From assembly GCF_034424645.1 (NCBI RefSeq), contig NZ_CP139969.1, forward strand, positions 744,001 to 808,000: DNA of 64,000 bases, given 5' to 3'. The position numbers and the translations under genes are program-made. Source of the stretch: Bordetella avium (GTDB taxonomy: Bacteria > Pseudomonadota > Gammaproteobacteria > Burkholderiales > Burkholderiaceae_B). Positions 25,436-32,214 of this stretch are shown piece after piece. Below the pieces are notes generated by a model. That model saw only the letters and a program-made list of their open reading frames with translations. It was not told the origin of the DNA and ran no database searches. The number at the start of each line of letters is the position of its first letter. Position 1 is the stretch's first letter.

Positions 25436-26329
25436 ATGGCAATTAATCAGCTTCTCCAGTTCGCCACTGCCGACACTAATGTGTTAACGCAGGATGAGTA
25501 CAGTGCGGACCCGCAGCGCATTTCTGGCAACATCCCGGGGGTTGCTCGTTCAAAATTGGTGAATAAGGCTGCGCGGCAATCTGCCTTTGTGGCAGCAATG
25601 ATCGGCCAGTATATTTCTGAAAAATCAGGCAAAGATGTCATGGATAATGGTGACATCGACGCCTTGAAGATCAACTTTATCGCCGCTCTGGCTGCCTCCC
25701 CAAGCTTTACCGGCACGCCAACCGCTCCAACCGCTGCGCCTGGGACCAATACCACTCAGCTCGCGAACACAGCGTTTGTGCAGACTTCCATTTATCAGGC
25801 ATTGCCAGCTGGGATCGTAGGATATTTTGCGATGAGCAATGCACCGTTTGGCTGGCTAAAGGCTAATGGAGCGGCCGTGTCTGTTGCTGCTTATGCGGCA
25901 CTCGCAGCAAATATTTACTGTGGCGACGCTCTAAACGCGACGGCGATCTTCGGGTATCGCTGCACAGACCCAGTTAACCCAACAACGACGCGCAGTACGA
26001 GCGGCGCTTATATCGTGTTGCCTGATCTTCGCGGGGAGTTCCCCCGAGGCTGGGATGACGGACGTGGCGTTGACCCGGGGCGCGCATTTGGCAGTGCGCA
26101 ACAAGATTCTTTGCAAAACGTGACAGGCGCGTTTGGGACTATGGTCGGCGCTGGCGGGTCGATAACAGCCAACGGCGTTTTTTCTATCGCGAACCAATCG
26201 ACAGGCGTATATGGTTCTGGCGCGTCTGGTTCCGGCGGGTCTGTAAATTTTGATTTGTCCAAAGCCGCAAGAACTGCCGCAGAGACTCGCTCTCGCAACG
26301 TCGCGCTACTCGCTTGCATCAAATATTAA
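25436..26329 (+). CDS. Tail fibre protein with collar-like receptor domain
   Basis: A 297-residue fibre. The N-terminal ~90 residues attach to the baseplate (NQLLQFATADTNVLTQDEYS). A typical fibre repeat follows, SPSFTGTPTAPTAAPGTNTT with QLANTAFV. The C-terminal part is a phage tail collar-like domain: GIVGYFAMSNAPFGWLKANG, VLPDLRGEFPRGWDDGRGVD and RAFGSAQQDSLQNVTGAF. Gly/Ser-rich loops near the end likely contact the receptor. It determines host range. The fibre chaperone overlaps or abuts its stop. Confidence 0.88.
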   Translation: MAINQLLQFATADTNVLTQDEYSADPQRISGNIPGVARSKLVNKAARQSAFVAAMIGQYISEKSGKDVMDNGDIDALKINFIAALAASPSFTGTPTAPTAAPGTNTTQLANTAFVQTSIYQALPAGIVGYFAMSNAPFGWLKANGAAVSVAAYAALAANIYCGDALNATAIFGYRCTDPVNPTTTRSTSGAYIVLPDLRGEFPRGWDDGRGVDPGRAFGSAQQDSLQNVTGAFGTMVGAGGSITANGVFSIANQSTGVYGSGASGSGGSVNFDLSKAARTAAETRSRNVALLACIKY

Positions 26330-26340
26330 TGAGAAAAGAC

Positions 26341-26952
26341 ATGGAAGCTTCTGGTATTAATTCGGGCAAGGTCGTATCACAGCTTGATGCCGACGGCTGC
26401 TATTGCCGTCCGACGGTCGCTGACGAGTCGCCACTTGAGTCTGGCGTGTACCTCATACCTGGTGGGGCTGTGGATATCGCTCCGCCTGAGCTGGTCTCCG
26501 GGAAAGCATTCCGGCCGAGAGAGGATCACTCGGGCTGGTTGGCCGTCGATGATAATCGAGGGGCGGTTTTGTATCGGACTAGCGACGGCCAAGCCTACGA
26601 GCCAGGACGCCAGCATGGCGAAGATGGCACGTATGCTGGCCTGGGGCCGATCCCGGGGTGGCTTACGACCGAGGCCCGGCCTGATCCATGGAGCGTGTGG
26701 AACTCTGGCGCATGGGTTCGCGATGAGGCGGCTTGGCGCGCATCGGTCGTAGCTGGAAATATCGCCAAGAAATCGCAAATGACAGCGGATGCTAACGGGC
26801 ATATCGCGACACTGCAGGATGCTGTTGACCTAGGCATCGCAACGGAGCAGGAGGTTGCGGCGCTAAAGTTGTGGCGCGTCTATCGGGTCGAGTTGTCGCG
26901 TGTTGACGTCTCAGCTGAATCCCCAGTTTGGCCGGTTGAACCGACGGCGTAA
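26341..26952 (+). CDS. Tail fibre assembly chaperone
   Basis: A 203-residue protein matching tail fibre assembly proteins (TfaE-like). The C-terminal domain has WSVWNSGAWVRDEAAWRASV, IATLQDAVDLGIATEQEVAA and LKLWRVYRVELSRVDVSAES with WPVEP, the classic ending (W..YRV.L..V......WP..P). Such chaperones help the fibre trimerise and may stay bound to its tip. ATG 26341 is preceded by GAGAAAAG; ATG 26329, joined to the fibre stop as TAATG, is an alternative start four codons upstream. Confidence 0.85.
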   Translation: MEASGINSGKVVSQLDADGCYCRPTVADESPLESGVYLIPGGAVDIAPPELVSGKAFRPREDHSGWLAVDDNRGAVLYRTSDGQAYEPGRQHGEDGTYAGLGPIPGWLTTEARPDPWSVWNSGAWVRDEAAWRASVVAGNIAKKSQMTADANGHIATLQDAVDLGIATEQEVAALKLWRVYRVELSRVDVSAESPVWPVEPTA

Positions 26953-26977
26953 GCCAGCTTCTCAAAATACTGTGTCA

Positions 26978-27001
26978 GCCCGCCCTAGAGCGGGCTTTTT
27001 T
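26978..27001 (+). terminator. Intrinsic terminator after the tail module
   Basis: GCCCGC-CCTAGA-GCGGGC (26978-26995) followed by six T residues, between the fibre chaperone and the lysis cassette. Confidence 0.85.
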
Positions 27002-27021
27002 ACGCCCACAAAGAGGCAGCC

Positions 27022-27255
27022 ATGCCACAAAGGACAATCCGAATGAACAATGATGGGCTGAATTTGGCAATCAGCGCGGGGACTGGCGTTGCTGCTTGGC
27101 TGGCGACATTTAGCGCGGTAGTGCCCGTATTGTGGGGGGTCTATGTGCTGATCCTGATCGCTATCAAGCTGCCGGAGCTACACGAAAAAAACGCACTGTT
27201 CCGCCGAGCCTGCGCATGGGTGGTATCCATTGTGCGCCGGGGTCGCCATGGATAA
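27022..27255 (+). CDS. Holin-like small membrane protein
   Basis: A 77-residue protein with one long or two short hydrophobic spans (LNLAISAGTGVAAWLATFSA then VVPVLWGVYVLILIAIKLPE), followed by a basic C-terminal tail (RRACAWVVSIVRRGRHG). The short length, hydrophobic core, charged tail and place directly before an endolysin that overlaps it by eight bases fit a holin (pinholin candidates pair with SAR endolysins). Ribosome site AAAGAGGC precedes ATG 27022. Family not certain. Confidence 0.65.
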   Translation: MPQRTIRMNNDGLNLAISAGTGVAAWLATFSAVVPVLWGVYVLILIAIKLPELHEKNALFRRACAWVVSIVRRGRHG

Positions 27256-27703
27256 GGGGAAGATCGCCGCAGGCGTTGTGTCGGCAGCCATCGCCCTGGT
27301 GGCCGCCTGGGAGGGGCGCTCTCTAGTGGCTTACGTTGACCCGATCGGAATCCCGACGATCTGCGAGGGCTACACGCACGGGGTAAAGCTGGGCGACGTG
27401 GCCACGCCTGAGCGATGCGATGCGCTGACTGAGCAGGAGGTGCGCCGGGCGCTCGCCGTAGTGGACGGATCTGTGCCGCGCCCGCTGCCGGACAGCGTGC
27501 GGGTGGCGCTGGCCAGCTTTGTGTACAACGTCGGGCCTGGTGCATACGGCGGGTCTACGCTGACGCGCAAGTTGCGCGCTGGTGATCTGGCCGGGGCTTG
27601 CCGTGAGCTGCCGCGGTGGGTTTACGCGGGCGGCAACAAGCTGCGCGGCCTTGAGCGGCGGCGCGATGCGGAGATGCGGATATGCCTGTCCGATTTGCAG
27701 TGA
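27248..27703 (+). CDS. SAR endolysin, GH24 lysozyme
   Basis: A 151-residue lambdoid lysozyme. The active-site triad fits GH24 exactly: Glu22 in WEG, eight residues, Asp31, five residues, Thr37 in GIPTICEGYTHG; later motifs AFCSFVYNVG-like ALASFVYNVGPGAYGGSTL and LPRWVYAGG also fit. Residues 6-20 (IAAGVVSAAIALVAA) form a weakly hydrophobic Ala/Gly-rich N-terminal segment, as in signal-anchor-release endolysins: the enzyme waits tethered to the inner membrane and is freed when the membrane depolarises. Cleaves the glycan of peptidoglycan. Confidence 0.88.
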   Translation: MDKGKIAAGVVSAAIALVAAWEGRSLVAYVDPIGIPTICEGYTHGVKLGDVATPERCDALTEQEVRRALAVVDGSVPRPLPDSVRVALASFVYNVGPGAYGGSTLTRKLRAGDLAGACRELPRWVYAGGNKLRGLERRRDAEMRICLSDLQ

Positions 27704-28182
27704 TTGCGATGGTGTTGATTGCTGCGCTGGCCGCTGGTGCCGCTTGGATGGCCCAGGGATGGCGCAAGGATGCCGTGATAGCCGCACAGGCGGCGGCATT
27801 TGCCATCGAGCGTGATGGTCAGGCGCAGGCAACGGTGGCCGCCATCGAGGAGGCCAGAGAGGAAGGAAGACGGCGCACTGCCGCAATGGAGGATGAGCGT
27901 GATAAAGCCCAACGACTGGCTGCTGCTGCGGTTGCTGATGCCGCTGGCGCTCGTAATGAGCGTGACCGGCTGCGCTCCCGCGCAAACGCGCTGGCTCGTG
28001 CCGCAGCAGATCGAGATCCCGCCGCTGCCAACGGAAGCCCGCCAGGGGCCGCTGGCGCCGATCTGCTCGCCTACATGCTCGGCCGGGTTAGCGATCGAGC
28101 TACGGAGCTTGCAGCAATTGCAGACCGTGCCCGAGTAGCGGGGTTAACGTGTGAGCGGATCTACGACGCTATGCGCCGGTAG
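27682..28182 (+). CDS. Rz-like i-spanin (DUF2514-like)
   Basis: A 166-residue inner-membrane spanin subunit: one N-terminal transmembrane helix (VIAMVLIAALAAGAAWMAQG), then a long Ala/Glu/Arg-rich coiled coil (AIERDGQAQATVAAIEEARE to GARNERDRLRSRANALARAA), and a C-terminal globular part ending LTCERIYDAMRR. It overlaps the endolysin by 22 bases and contains a complete Rz1-like gene in the +1 frame. With that outer-membrane lipoprotein it fuses the two membranes as the last step of lysis. Confidence 0.8.
   Translation: MPVRFAVIAMVLIAALAAGAAWMAQGWRKDAVIAAQAAAFAIERDGQAQATVAAIEEAREEGRRRTAAMEDERDKAQRLAAAAVADAAGARNERDRLRSRANALARAAADRDPAAANGSPPGAAGADLLAYMLGRVSDRATELAAIADRARVAGLTCERIYDAMRR
27893..28138 (+). 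CDS. Rz1-like o-spanin lipoprotein nested inside Rz
   Basis: An 81-residue frame wholly inside the Rz-like gene. It starts with ATG 27893 after GGAGG and encodes a type II signal peptide with lipobox VTGC (lipidated Cys27): LLLRLLMPLALVMSVTGCAP. The mature part is Pro-rich (EIPPLPTEARQGPLAPIC), as in Rz1 proteins. Predicted outer-membrane lipoprotein that reaches across the periplasm to Rz. The lipobox inside another gene is hard to explain by chance. Confidence 0.8.
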   Translation: MSVIKPNDWLLLRLLMPLALVMSVTGCAPAQTRWLVPQQIEIPPLPTEARQGPLAPICSPTCSAGLAIELRSLQQLQTVPE

Positions 28183-28248
28183 AGTCTCGCTCGTTATACG
28201 GCGCTAGGTGCTCAATAAGGGCGGCACAGGCCAGCCAGTAGGTGCGTG

Positions 28249-28473
28249 ATGTGCAAATGGACGTGGCCCGCAAGGATGATGATGCTATCGCTGCTGAGCT
28301 TAAGTCTCGCTGGGTGCGCGGCCCCGGCGGCAAGGGTGGGGGTTGAGTATTGCGACCACGCGCGGCCGATCTATTTTGATTCTGCCGCGCAGGTTGACGC
28401 CACGCCGGCGCCGGTGAGGCGCCAGGTGCTTGAGGGCAATGAGACTTGGCGCCTGCTGTGCCGAGGAAAATAA
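28249..28473 (+). CDS. Small prophage lipoprotein
   Basis: A 74-residue lipoprotein: a signal sequence MMMLSLLSLSLAGCAAPA with lipobox LAGC, then VEYCDHARPIYFDSAAQVDA and a C-terminal VLEGNETWRLLCRGK. Its place just after the spanin pair suggests a lysis or envelope function, but an Rz1-like protein is already present, so it may act in something else, e.g. superinfection exclusion. A frameshifted relative lies at 29594-29760. Its stop is three bases from the stop of the convergent accessory gene. GTG 28246 could also serve as start. Confidence 0.6.
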   Translation: MCKWTWPARMMMLSLLSLSLAGCAAPAARVGVEYCDHARPIYFDSAAQVDATPAPVRRQVLEGNETWRLLCRGK

Positions 28474-28476
28474 ACG

Positions 28477-29325
28477 CTACGAATTGGCAGGGAGGGTGTC
28501 GGCTGCTGCGCGGAGTACCGGGCGGAAGATCGCCACAGGCGTCACCGCATAAGCAGTTGGACTTCTACCGGCGAGTTTTCGCACCAAATTTAGGACGCCA
28601 TGCATGCTTTCTGCCATGTCTGACGTATTTATCATGGGCCCGCCCTCCGCAAAGGGGTTTTCCCAGTCAGGCTTTGAATCCAAAACAGCGAGCATGATCC
28701 ACTCTCCCGCTATTGCAGCGCCGTGGGCTAACGCCAACGTGGAGGTATTGATGATGGTGTGCTCGGCTCGGAGGCTTGCCCATACGGCTGCCTCGGTGCG
28801 ATCTCTCATGTACAACTGCGCATCCGGAGGCATGGCCGCGATAGCCTCTCCGAAATGAGCCATCAGTTCTTTGAGCTTGGACAGTTCCTGCTTATTGGCG
28901 TGAGTTACTTTTTGCTCAGCAATCATGATTTTGATTGCTGGGCTCCACATCTTTTGCAGTGTCTGCACATCGGTAAGTTCCATGCGGCCAGCGACCATCA
29001 CTAAATCGCCAATCCTGGCTGACAGGATGTTCTTCGTGACATGGCCGATTTCATCTAGGCGGTCGATAAGTAGAATGGGCAGGCTCCATTCTGCGTCGTA
29101 AACTCGCTCTTGCCCTTCGGTAACGGTTCCGTTGTGTTTCAAGCCGCCTTGCATCACGGCTTTGATGCCCACAGTGCCTTCTGCGGTGTCGGAAGTGGAA
29201 GACGAGTGCTTAAAAGTCTTTAAGACGCCTTCATCAAAAAGCTGAGCCAACCATGAGTGGACACGCGGCGTGTCCACGTACAGAAAGTCATAGAGAAAAT
29301 CTATGCTTGGTGAGTCTTGATCCAC
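28477..29325 (-). CDS. DUF6414-like accessory (moron) protein
   Basis: A 282-residue protein on the strand opposite the late genes. Its opening SIDFLYDFLYVDTPRVHSWL with AQLFDEGVLKTFKHSSS resembles DUF6414 proteins, whose N-terminal 'FLYxDxxRVxSYxAQL' motif is recurrent; their function is not established. The middle contains LPILLIDRLDEIG and a MVAGRMELTDV segment, with helices thereafter. No catalytic motif is evident. Start GTG 29325 is chosen because AAAAGGA precedes it; upstream frame opens at 29382 inside the partner gene. It is lysogen-expressed cargo by position (right edge of the prophage, own strand), possibly exclusion or defence. Confidence 0.6.
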   Translation of the reverse strand: MDQDSPSIDFLYDFLYVDTPRVHSWLAQLFDEGVLKTFKHSSSTSDTAEGTVGIKAVMQGGLKHNGTVTEGQERVYDAEWSLPILLIDRLDEIGHVTKNILSARIGDLVMVAGRMELTDVQTLQKMWSPAIKIMIAEQKVTHANKQELSKLKELMAHFGEAIAAMPPDAQLYMRDRTEAAVWASLRAEHTIINTSTLALAHGAAIAGEWIMLAVLDSKPDWENPFAEGGPMINTSDMAESMHGVLNLVRKLAGRSPTAYAVTPVAIFRPVLRAAADTLPANS

Positions 29326-29482
29326 GTTTGATGTCCTTTTGTATCTCTTGTTTTTTGGACTCAAGCGCTCGCTGTTTGGCAATCAGGTCTTCGCCTATGG
29401 CACGTATCGTCGCGCGCGCGTCGTCCACCGCTGGCTTGCTGGCGGTGAGCTTGGCGAGGAGGTGATCAAGACGAATGTCCAT
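29288..29482 (-). CDS. Small helical partner protein of the accessory unit
   Basis: A 64-residue protein, MDIRLDHLLAKLTASKPAVD then RATIRAIGEDLIAKQRALES and a Lys/Arg-rich C-terminus (KKQEIQKDIKRGSRLTKHRF). It is predicted almost entirely helical (coiled coil). It precedes the DUF6414-like gene on the minus strand and overlaps its start by 38 bases, so the two are translationally coupled and likely act together. I do not recognise the family. Confidence 0.5.
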   Translation of the reverse strand: MDIRLDHLLAKLTASKPAVDDARATIRAIGEDLIAKQRALESKKQEIQKDIKRGSRLTKHRFSL

Positions 29483-29593
29483 AGCCCATTCTAGCAAATC
29501 AAGTCAAGAGCGCAAGAGAACGTCTGCGCAGTTTAACGTACGCCGATAGGAGCGGGCTCGGGCGCGGTGGGCATGAAAACGCCGTAACGCGTG

Positions 29594-29760
29594 ATGGGGG
29601 GGCTGGGGCGAGCACTCGGCAGCAAGTATGGGGCTGGGCACCGCGACCACGCCAAACCGATTTGGTTTGCTTCGGCTACGCGGTCGATCTGACGCCGTGG
29701 CCGATTCGGCGTCAGACTTTCGAGGGCAATGAGACGTGGGCGCGCCTCTGTACGGCGTAG
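29594..29760 (+). pseudogene. Decayed copy of the small prophage lipoprotein gene
   Basis: Translating in two frames gives GHRDHAKPIWFASATRS, then after a frameshift near 29685 VDLTPWPIRRQTFEGNETWA and RLCTA-stop. This parallels, residue by residue, the intact lipoprotein at 28249-28473 (CDHARPIYFDSAAQ, VDATPAPVRRQVLEGNETWR, LLCRGK). The signal-peptide part is missing. So it is a frameshifted remnant of a related gene, left outside the accessory unit next to the tRNA. Confidence 0.75.
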
Positions 29761-29804
29761 CGGGGCTGACGTGCGAGCGGATCTATGATGGCCTGAGCAA
29801 GTAG
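29757..29804 (+). pseudogene. Remnant of an Rz-like C-terminus
   Basis: Sixteen codons read VAGLTCERIYDGLSK-stop, matching the Rz-like C-terminal VAGLTCERIYDAMRR at 28135-28182 at both protein and DNA level. Nothing upstream extends the match. It overlaps the end of the lipoprotein remnant by four bases, so the two remnants lie in the reverse order to the intact genes. Confidence 0.7.
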
Positions 29805-29932
29805 GCGCGAGCCCAGCCCAAATAACAAAGCCCCGCGCAAGGCAGGGCTCTGGCCTCCGATACGACTATTGACACTATCTTGCATGGATAGTCGGGGGGG
29901 GTATGTCAGAAAATCCCCACACAGCAAAGAGA

Positions 29933-29962
29933 AAGAAAAAGGCCCGCATCGCTGCGGGCCTT
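29933..29962 (-). terminator. Intrinsic terminator of tRNA-Cys (minus strand)
   Basis: Read on the minus strand, GGCCCGCA-GCGA-TGCGGGCC (29941-29960) is followed by TTTTTCTTT. It lies 11 bases beyond the 3' end of the tRNA-Cys gene. Confidence 0.8.
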
Positions 29963-29970
29963 GCTGTATT

Positions 29971-30044
29971 TGGAGGCGCAAGCCGGAATCGAACCGACGT
30001 ACACGGATTTGCAATCCGCTGCATAACCACTCTGCCATTGCGCC
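29971..30044 (-). tRNA. tRNA-Cys (anticodon GCA)
   Basis: On the minus strand the sequence folds as a complete cloverleaf: acceptor GGCGCAA pairs with TTGCGCC, D arm with TGGCAGAGTGGTTATGCA, anticodon loop ATTGCAAAT carrying GCA, T arm GTCGGTTCGATTCCGGC, and an encoded CCA (74 nt including CCA). Its 3' end faces the prophage, making it the likely attachment site. Confidence 0.95.
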
Positions 30045-30400
30045 GGCAGGCAAATGTGTGAAGTGCGCTACTGCGGGTGTTTTGACTGCGGGTGTTTTCA
30101 CCCCACGCATTTTTACCCCACGCGTTTTCACTTCAAGTATTTGCATTCCCGTGCCAGAAAATCATGATCCGGGAAAGAACGTGATTATGAAATGCGCCGA
30201 GCGTCTTGTCAAATTATTACTACAAGTGTTTGTCGCCATGCCGCCGGCAGAGCCTGCGCACTCTGGCGCCGTCGGAGGGTTTGTCATGTTTGACCGGCTG
30301 CTACATGGGGCCGCATCGTCAGGCTGCGGTGCCAGCACGGTCCGGAGTCATGTAATATTCAGTATACAAACTAATTTCTCTGTGACCCGAATTGAAGCCT
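30045..30400. promoter_or_regulatory. Intergenic region: tandem repeats, tRNA-Cys and regulator promoters
   Basis: No gene is supported here. At about 30067-30130 there are short tandem units, CTGCGGGTGTTTT twice and then CCCCACGCATTTTT / CCCCACGCGTTTTC, roughly the reverse complement of the first pair. The end of the region, TTCAGTATACAAACT at 30358-30372, is an imperfect copy of the TCAG-N4-CTGA operator found elsewhere in the pyridine cluster and suggests autoregulation of the adjacent MarR-type gene. Confidence 0.5.
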
Positions 30401-30934
30401 ATGGCAGACGCGAAGACAAAAGCGGCCAAGAAACGGCGTGCGACCACACCGACGGGTGACGACACCGTATTTGATCCCACCAAACAGGTGCTGTGGTCTC
30501 GGCCAGGCTATCTGGTGCGGCGTCTCAACCAAATCCATTATGCGCTCTTCTATGAGGAGTGCAAAACGCAGAACATCACCCCGGTCCAGTATGGCGTGTT
30601 GACGGCCCTGTCACTCAGCCCCTGGCTGGATCAAACCGCTGTCGGCATGGAATTGGGGCTGGACCGCACGACAACGGCCGACGTGATCAAACGTCTGCAG
30701 GAACGTGGGCTGGTCAACCGGCGTGTCAATCCCAATGACAGACGTTCGCGTCAGGCCGTGATCACGCAGGAGGGTTTGCGGATCATGGGTCTGTTGCAGA
30801 CGGGGATGGCGCGCGCGCAACAGCGTTTGGTCTCTCCCTTGTCGCCTCGCAATCAAGAAATCTTCATGAAGTTGCTGTCCACGCTGGTGGAGGCAAACAA
30901 TCAATACAGCCGCGCAATCGTCAAAGGCATGTAA
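30401..30934 (+). CDS. MarR-family repressor of the pyridine cluster (PicR/NicR/BpsR-like)
   Basis: A 177-residue MarR protein. After a basic N-terminal tail (MADAKTKAAKKRRATTPTGD) comes the dimer helix region YLVRRLNQIHYALFYEECKT and the winged helix: TPVQYGVLTALSLSPWLDQT, LGLDRTTTADVIKRLQERGL and VNRRVNPNDRRSRQAVITQE with the wing. Similar regulators control nicotinate (NicR, BpsR) and picolinate (PicR) degradation; a pathway intermediate usually releases them. It is followed by TCAG-N4-CTGA palindromes before the catabolic genes. The start is ATG 30401; a TTG nine bases upstream is less likely. Confidence 0.85.
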   Translation: MADAKTKAAKKRRATTPTGDDTVFDPTKQVLWSRPGYLVRRLNQIHYALFYEECKTQNITPVQYGVLTALSLSPWLDQTAVGMELGLDRTTTADVIKRLQERGLVNRRVNPNDRRSRQAVITQEGLRIMGLLQTGMARAQQRLVSPLSPRNQEIFMKLLSTLVEANNQYSRAIVKGM

Positions 30935-31038
30935 GTCGTACGGAATGGTCGCGCCAGGCGTGGCCGCCAGACATCTTCGGCACCGTTGCTGGCCTAGTAA
31001 AGGTTAGCCCTAGGGTGCCGATATTTTTCTTTCAATTA

Positions 31039-31165
31039 TCAGTATACGGAATATAAAATCAGTATGCTGAGTTTTCCAATGCTGGGTAGCTTGTGCCTAC
31101 CCGCGTGCAGACGGGGTGGGGAGCCTATGGTTAGCCAGGCTGTATCCATATTCTCAGTGTACTGA
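31039..31165. promoter_or_regulatory. Operators for the MarR regulator ahead of the catabolic operon
   Basis: Three copies of a 12-bp palindrome lie between the regulator gene and the first catabolic gene: TCAGTATACGGA (31039-31050), TCAGTATGCTGA (31059-31070) and TCAGTGTACTGA (31154-31165). The PicR site reported for Alcaligenes faecalis was, as I recall it, TCAG-N4-CT-NN, which these fit. Confidence 0.75.
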
Positions 31166-31225
31166 TTAAAGCGTGTGGCCTTGAAGCCGCGCCGTCACAC
31201 GATTCATTATCCAGGGAGCAGGCAT

Positions 31226-32188
31226 ATGACAAAAGTGCGAAAGATCGCCATCGAGGAGCATTTCACCGCAGTCGGTTTCGGCGATTATTCGAAGGCCTTC
31301 GTGCAGCATCTTGACCCGAAGACGACGGCTGAGCTTGTGGCCCGGTTGAGCGATATCGGTGAGGGGCGTCTGGCAGAGATGGACGCGGCGGGCATTGATT
31401 ATGTGATCCTGTCGCAAACCGGGCCTGGCGTGCAAGGCGAGCCGGATGCCGCGGTGGCCTTGCGGCGCGCCCGCGAAAACAATGATTTCCTCGCGCAGCA
31501 GATAGCCCTGCATCCCGATCGTTTCGGCGGGTTTGCGACCCTGCCCATGCACGACCCCGAAACGGCGGCGGCAGAGCTGACGCGCGCGGTGCGTGACTTG
31601 GGTTTCAAAGGGGCTTTGGTCAATGGCCACACCCAGGGCGTTTATTACGACGACCCCATGTACGACCGTTTCTGGGAGCAGATGCAGGAGCTGGATGTGC
31701 CCTTGTATCTGCACCCTTTCGATGCCTATGTGTTGCCGCATGCTTTCAAGGGCCATCCCGAATTGGCCGGGGCAACCTGGGGATGGGGCGTCGAGACGGG
31801 CACGCATGCCTTGCGCCTTTTGTTTGGCGGCGTGTTCGACCGTTTCCCCAAGGTCAAGGTCATTCTGGGTCATATGGGCGAGGGGCTGCCCTTCCAGCGC
31901 TGGCGTTTTGACAGCCGTTTTGCCGCCTATCCCTATGGCGTGACCTTGCAGCGCGCACCCTCGGAATACATAGGTTCCAATATTCTGATCACGACCTCAG
32001 GTGTCTGTTCTCATCCGGCCTTGATCGGCGCCATTGCGGAAATGGGCCCCGAAGCCGTGATGTTTTCGGTCGACTATCCCTATGAATCGACGGCGCAGGC
32101 GGTTGAGTTCATCGAGTCCGCACCGCTGGACGCTGCGACACGTGATCAGGTCTGCTACGGCAACGCCGCCCGTCTTTTCAAGCTTTAA
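31226..32188 (+). CDS. picC: Amidohydrolase-family decarboxylase (PicC-like 3,6-dihydroxypicolinate decarboxylase)
   Basis: A 320-residue amidohydrolase_2 protein, as in gamma-resorcylate and 2,3-dihydroxybenzoate decarboxylases. The metal ligands are visible: Glu and His in IEEHF (E10-x-H12), His in LYLHPFDAY and Asp in FSVDYPYES; GHMGEGLPFQRWRFDSRF also fits. Such enzymes remove carboxylate from hydroxylated aromatic acids without oxygen. In picolinate degradation PicC converts 3,6-dihydroxypicolinate to 2,5-dihydroxypyridine, the substrate of the dioxygenase encoded three genes downstream. The start ATG 31226 follows CCAGGGAGCA. The family is certain; the substrate is inferred from the neighbours. 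Confidence 0.7.
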   Translation: MTKVRKIAIEEHFTAVGFGDYSKAFVQHLDPKTTAELVARLSDIGEGRLAEMDAAGIDYVILSQTGPGVQGEPDAAVALRRARENNDFLAQQIALHPDRFGGFATLPMHDPETAAAELTRAVRDLGFKGALVNGHTQGVYYDDPMYDRFWEQMQELDVPLYLHPFDAYVLPHAFKGHPELAGATWGWGVETGTHALRLLFGGVFDRFPKVKVILGHMGEGLPFQRWRFDSRFAAYPYGVTLQRAPSEYIGSNILITTSGVCSHPALIGAIAEMGPEAVMFSVDYPYESTAQAVEFIESAPLDAATRDQVCYGNAARLFKL

Positions 32189-32214
32189 GGCATCCCTTCC
32201 TGGAGGAGCAAATC

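Noticed and set aside
29712..30146. Minus-strand frame with repeated VKTP-type residues
   Set aside because: The repeats come from DNA-level tandem units; the frame crosses the tRNA-Cys gene.
29869..30459. 196-codon plus-strand frame over tRNA-Cys and the repeat region
   Set aside because: It translates a tRNA gene, a terminator and tandem repeats and has no protein-like content.
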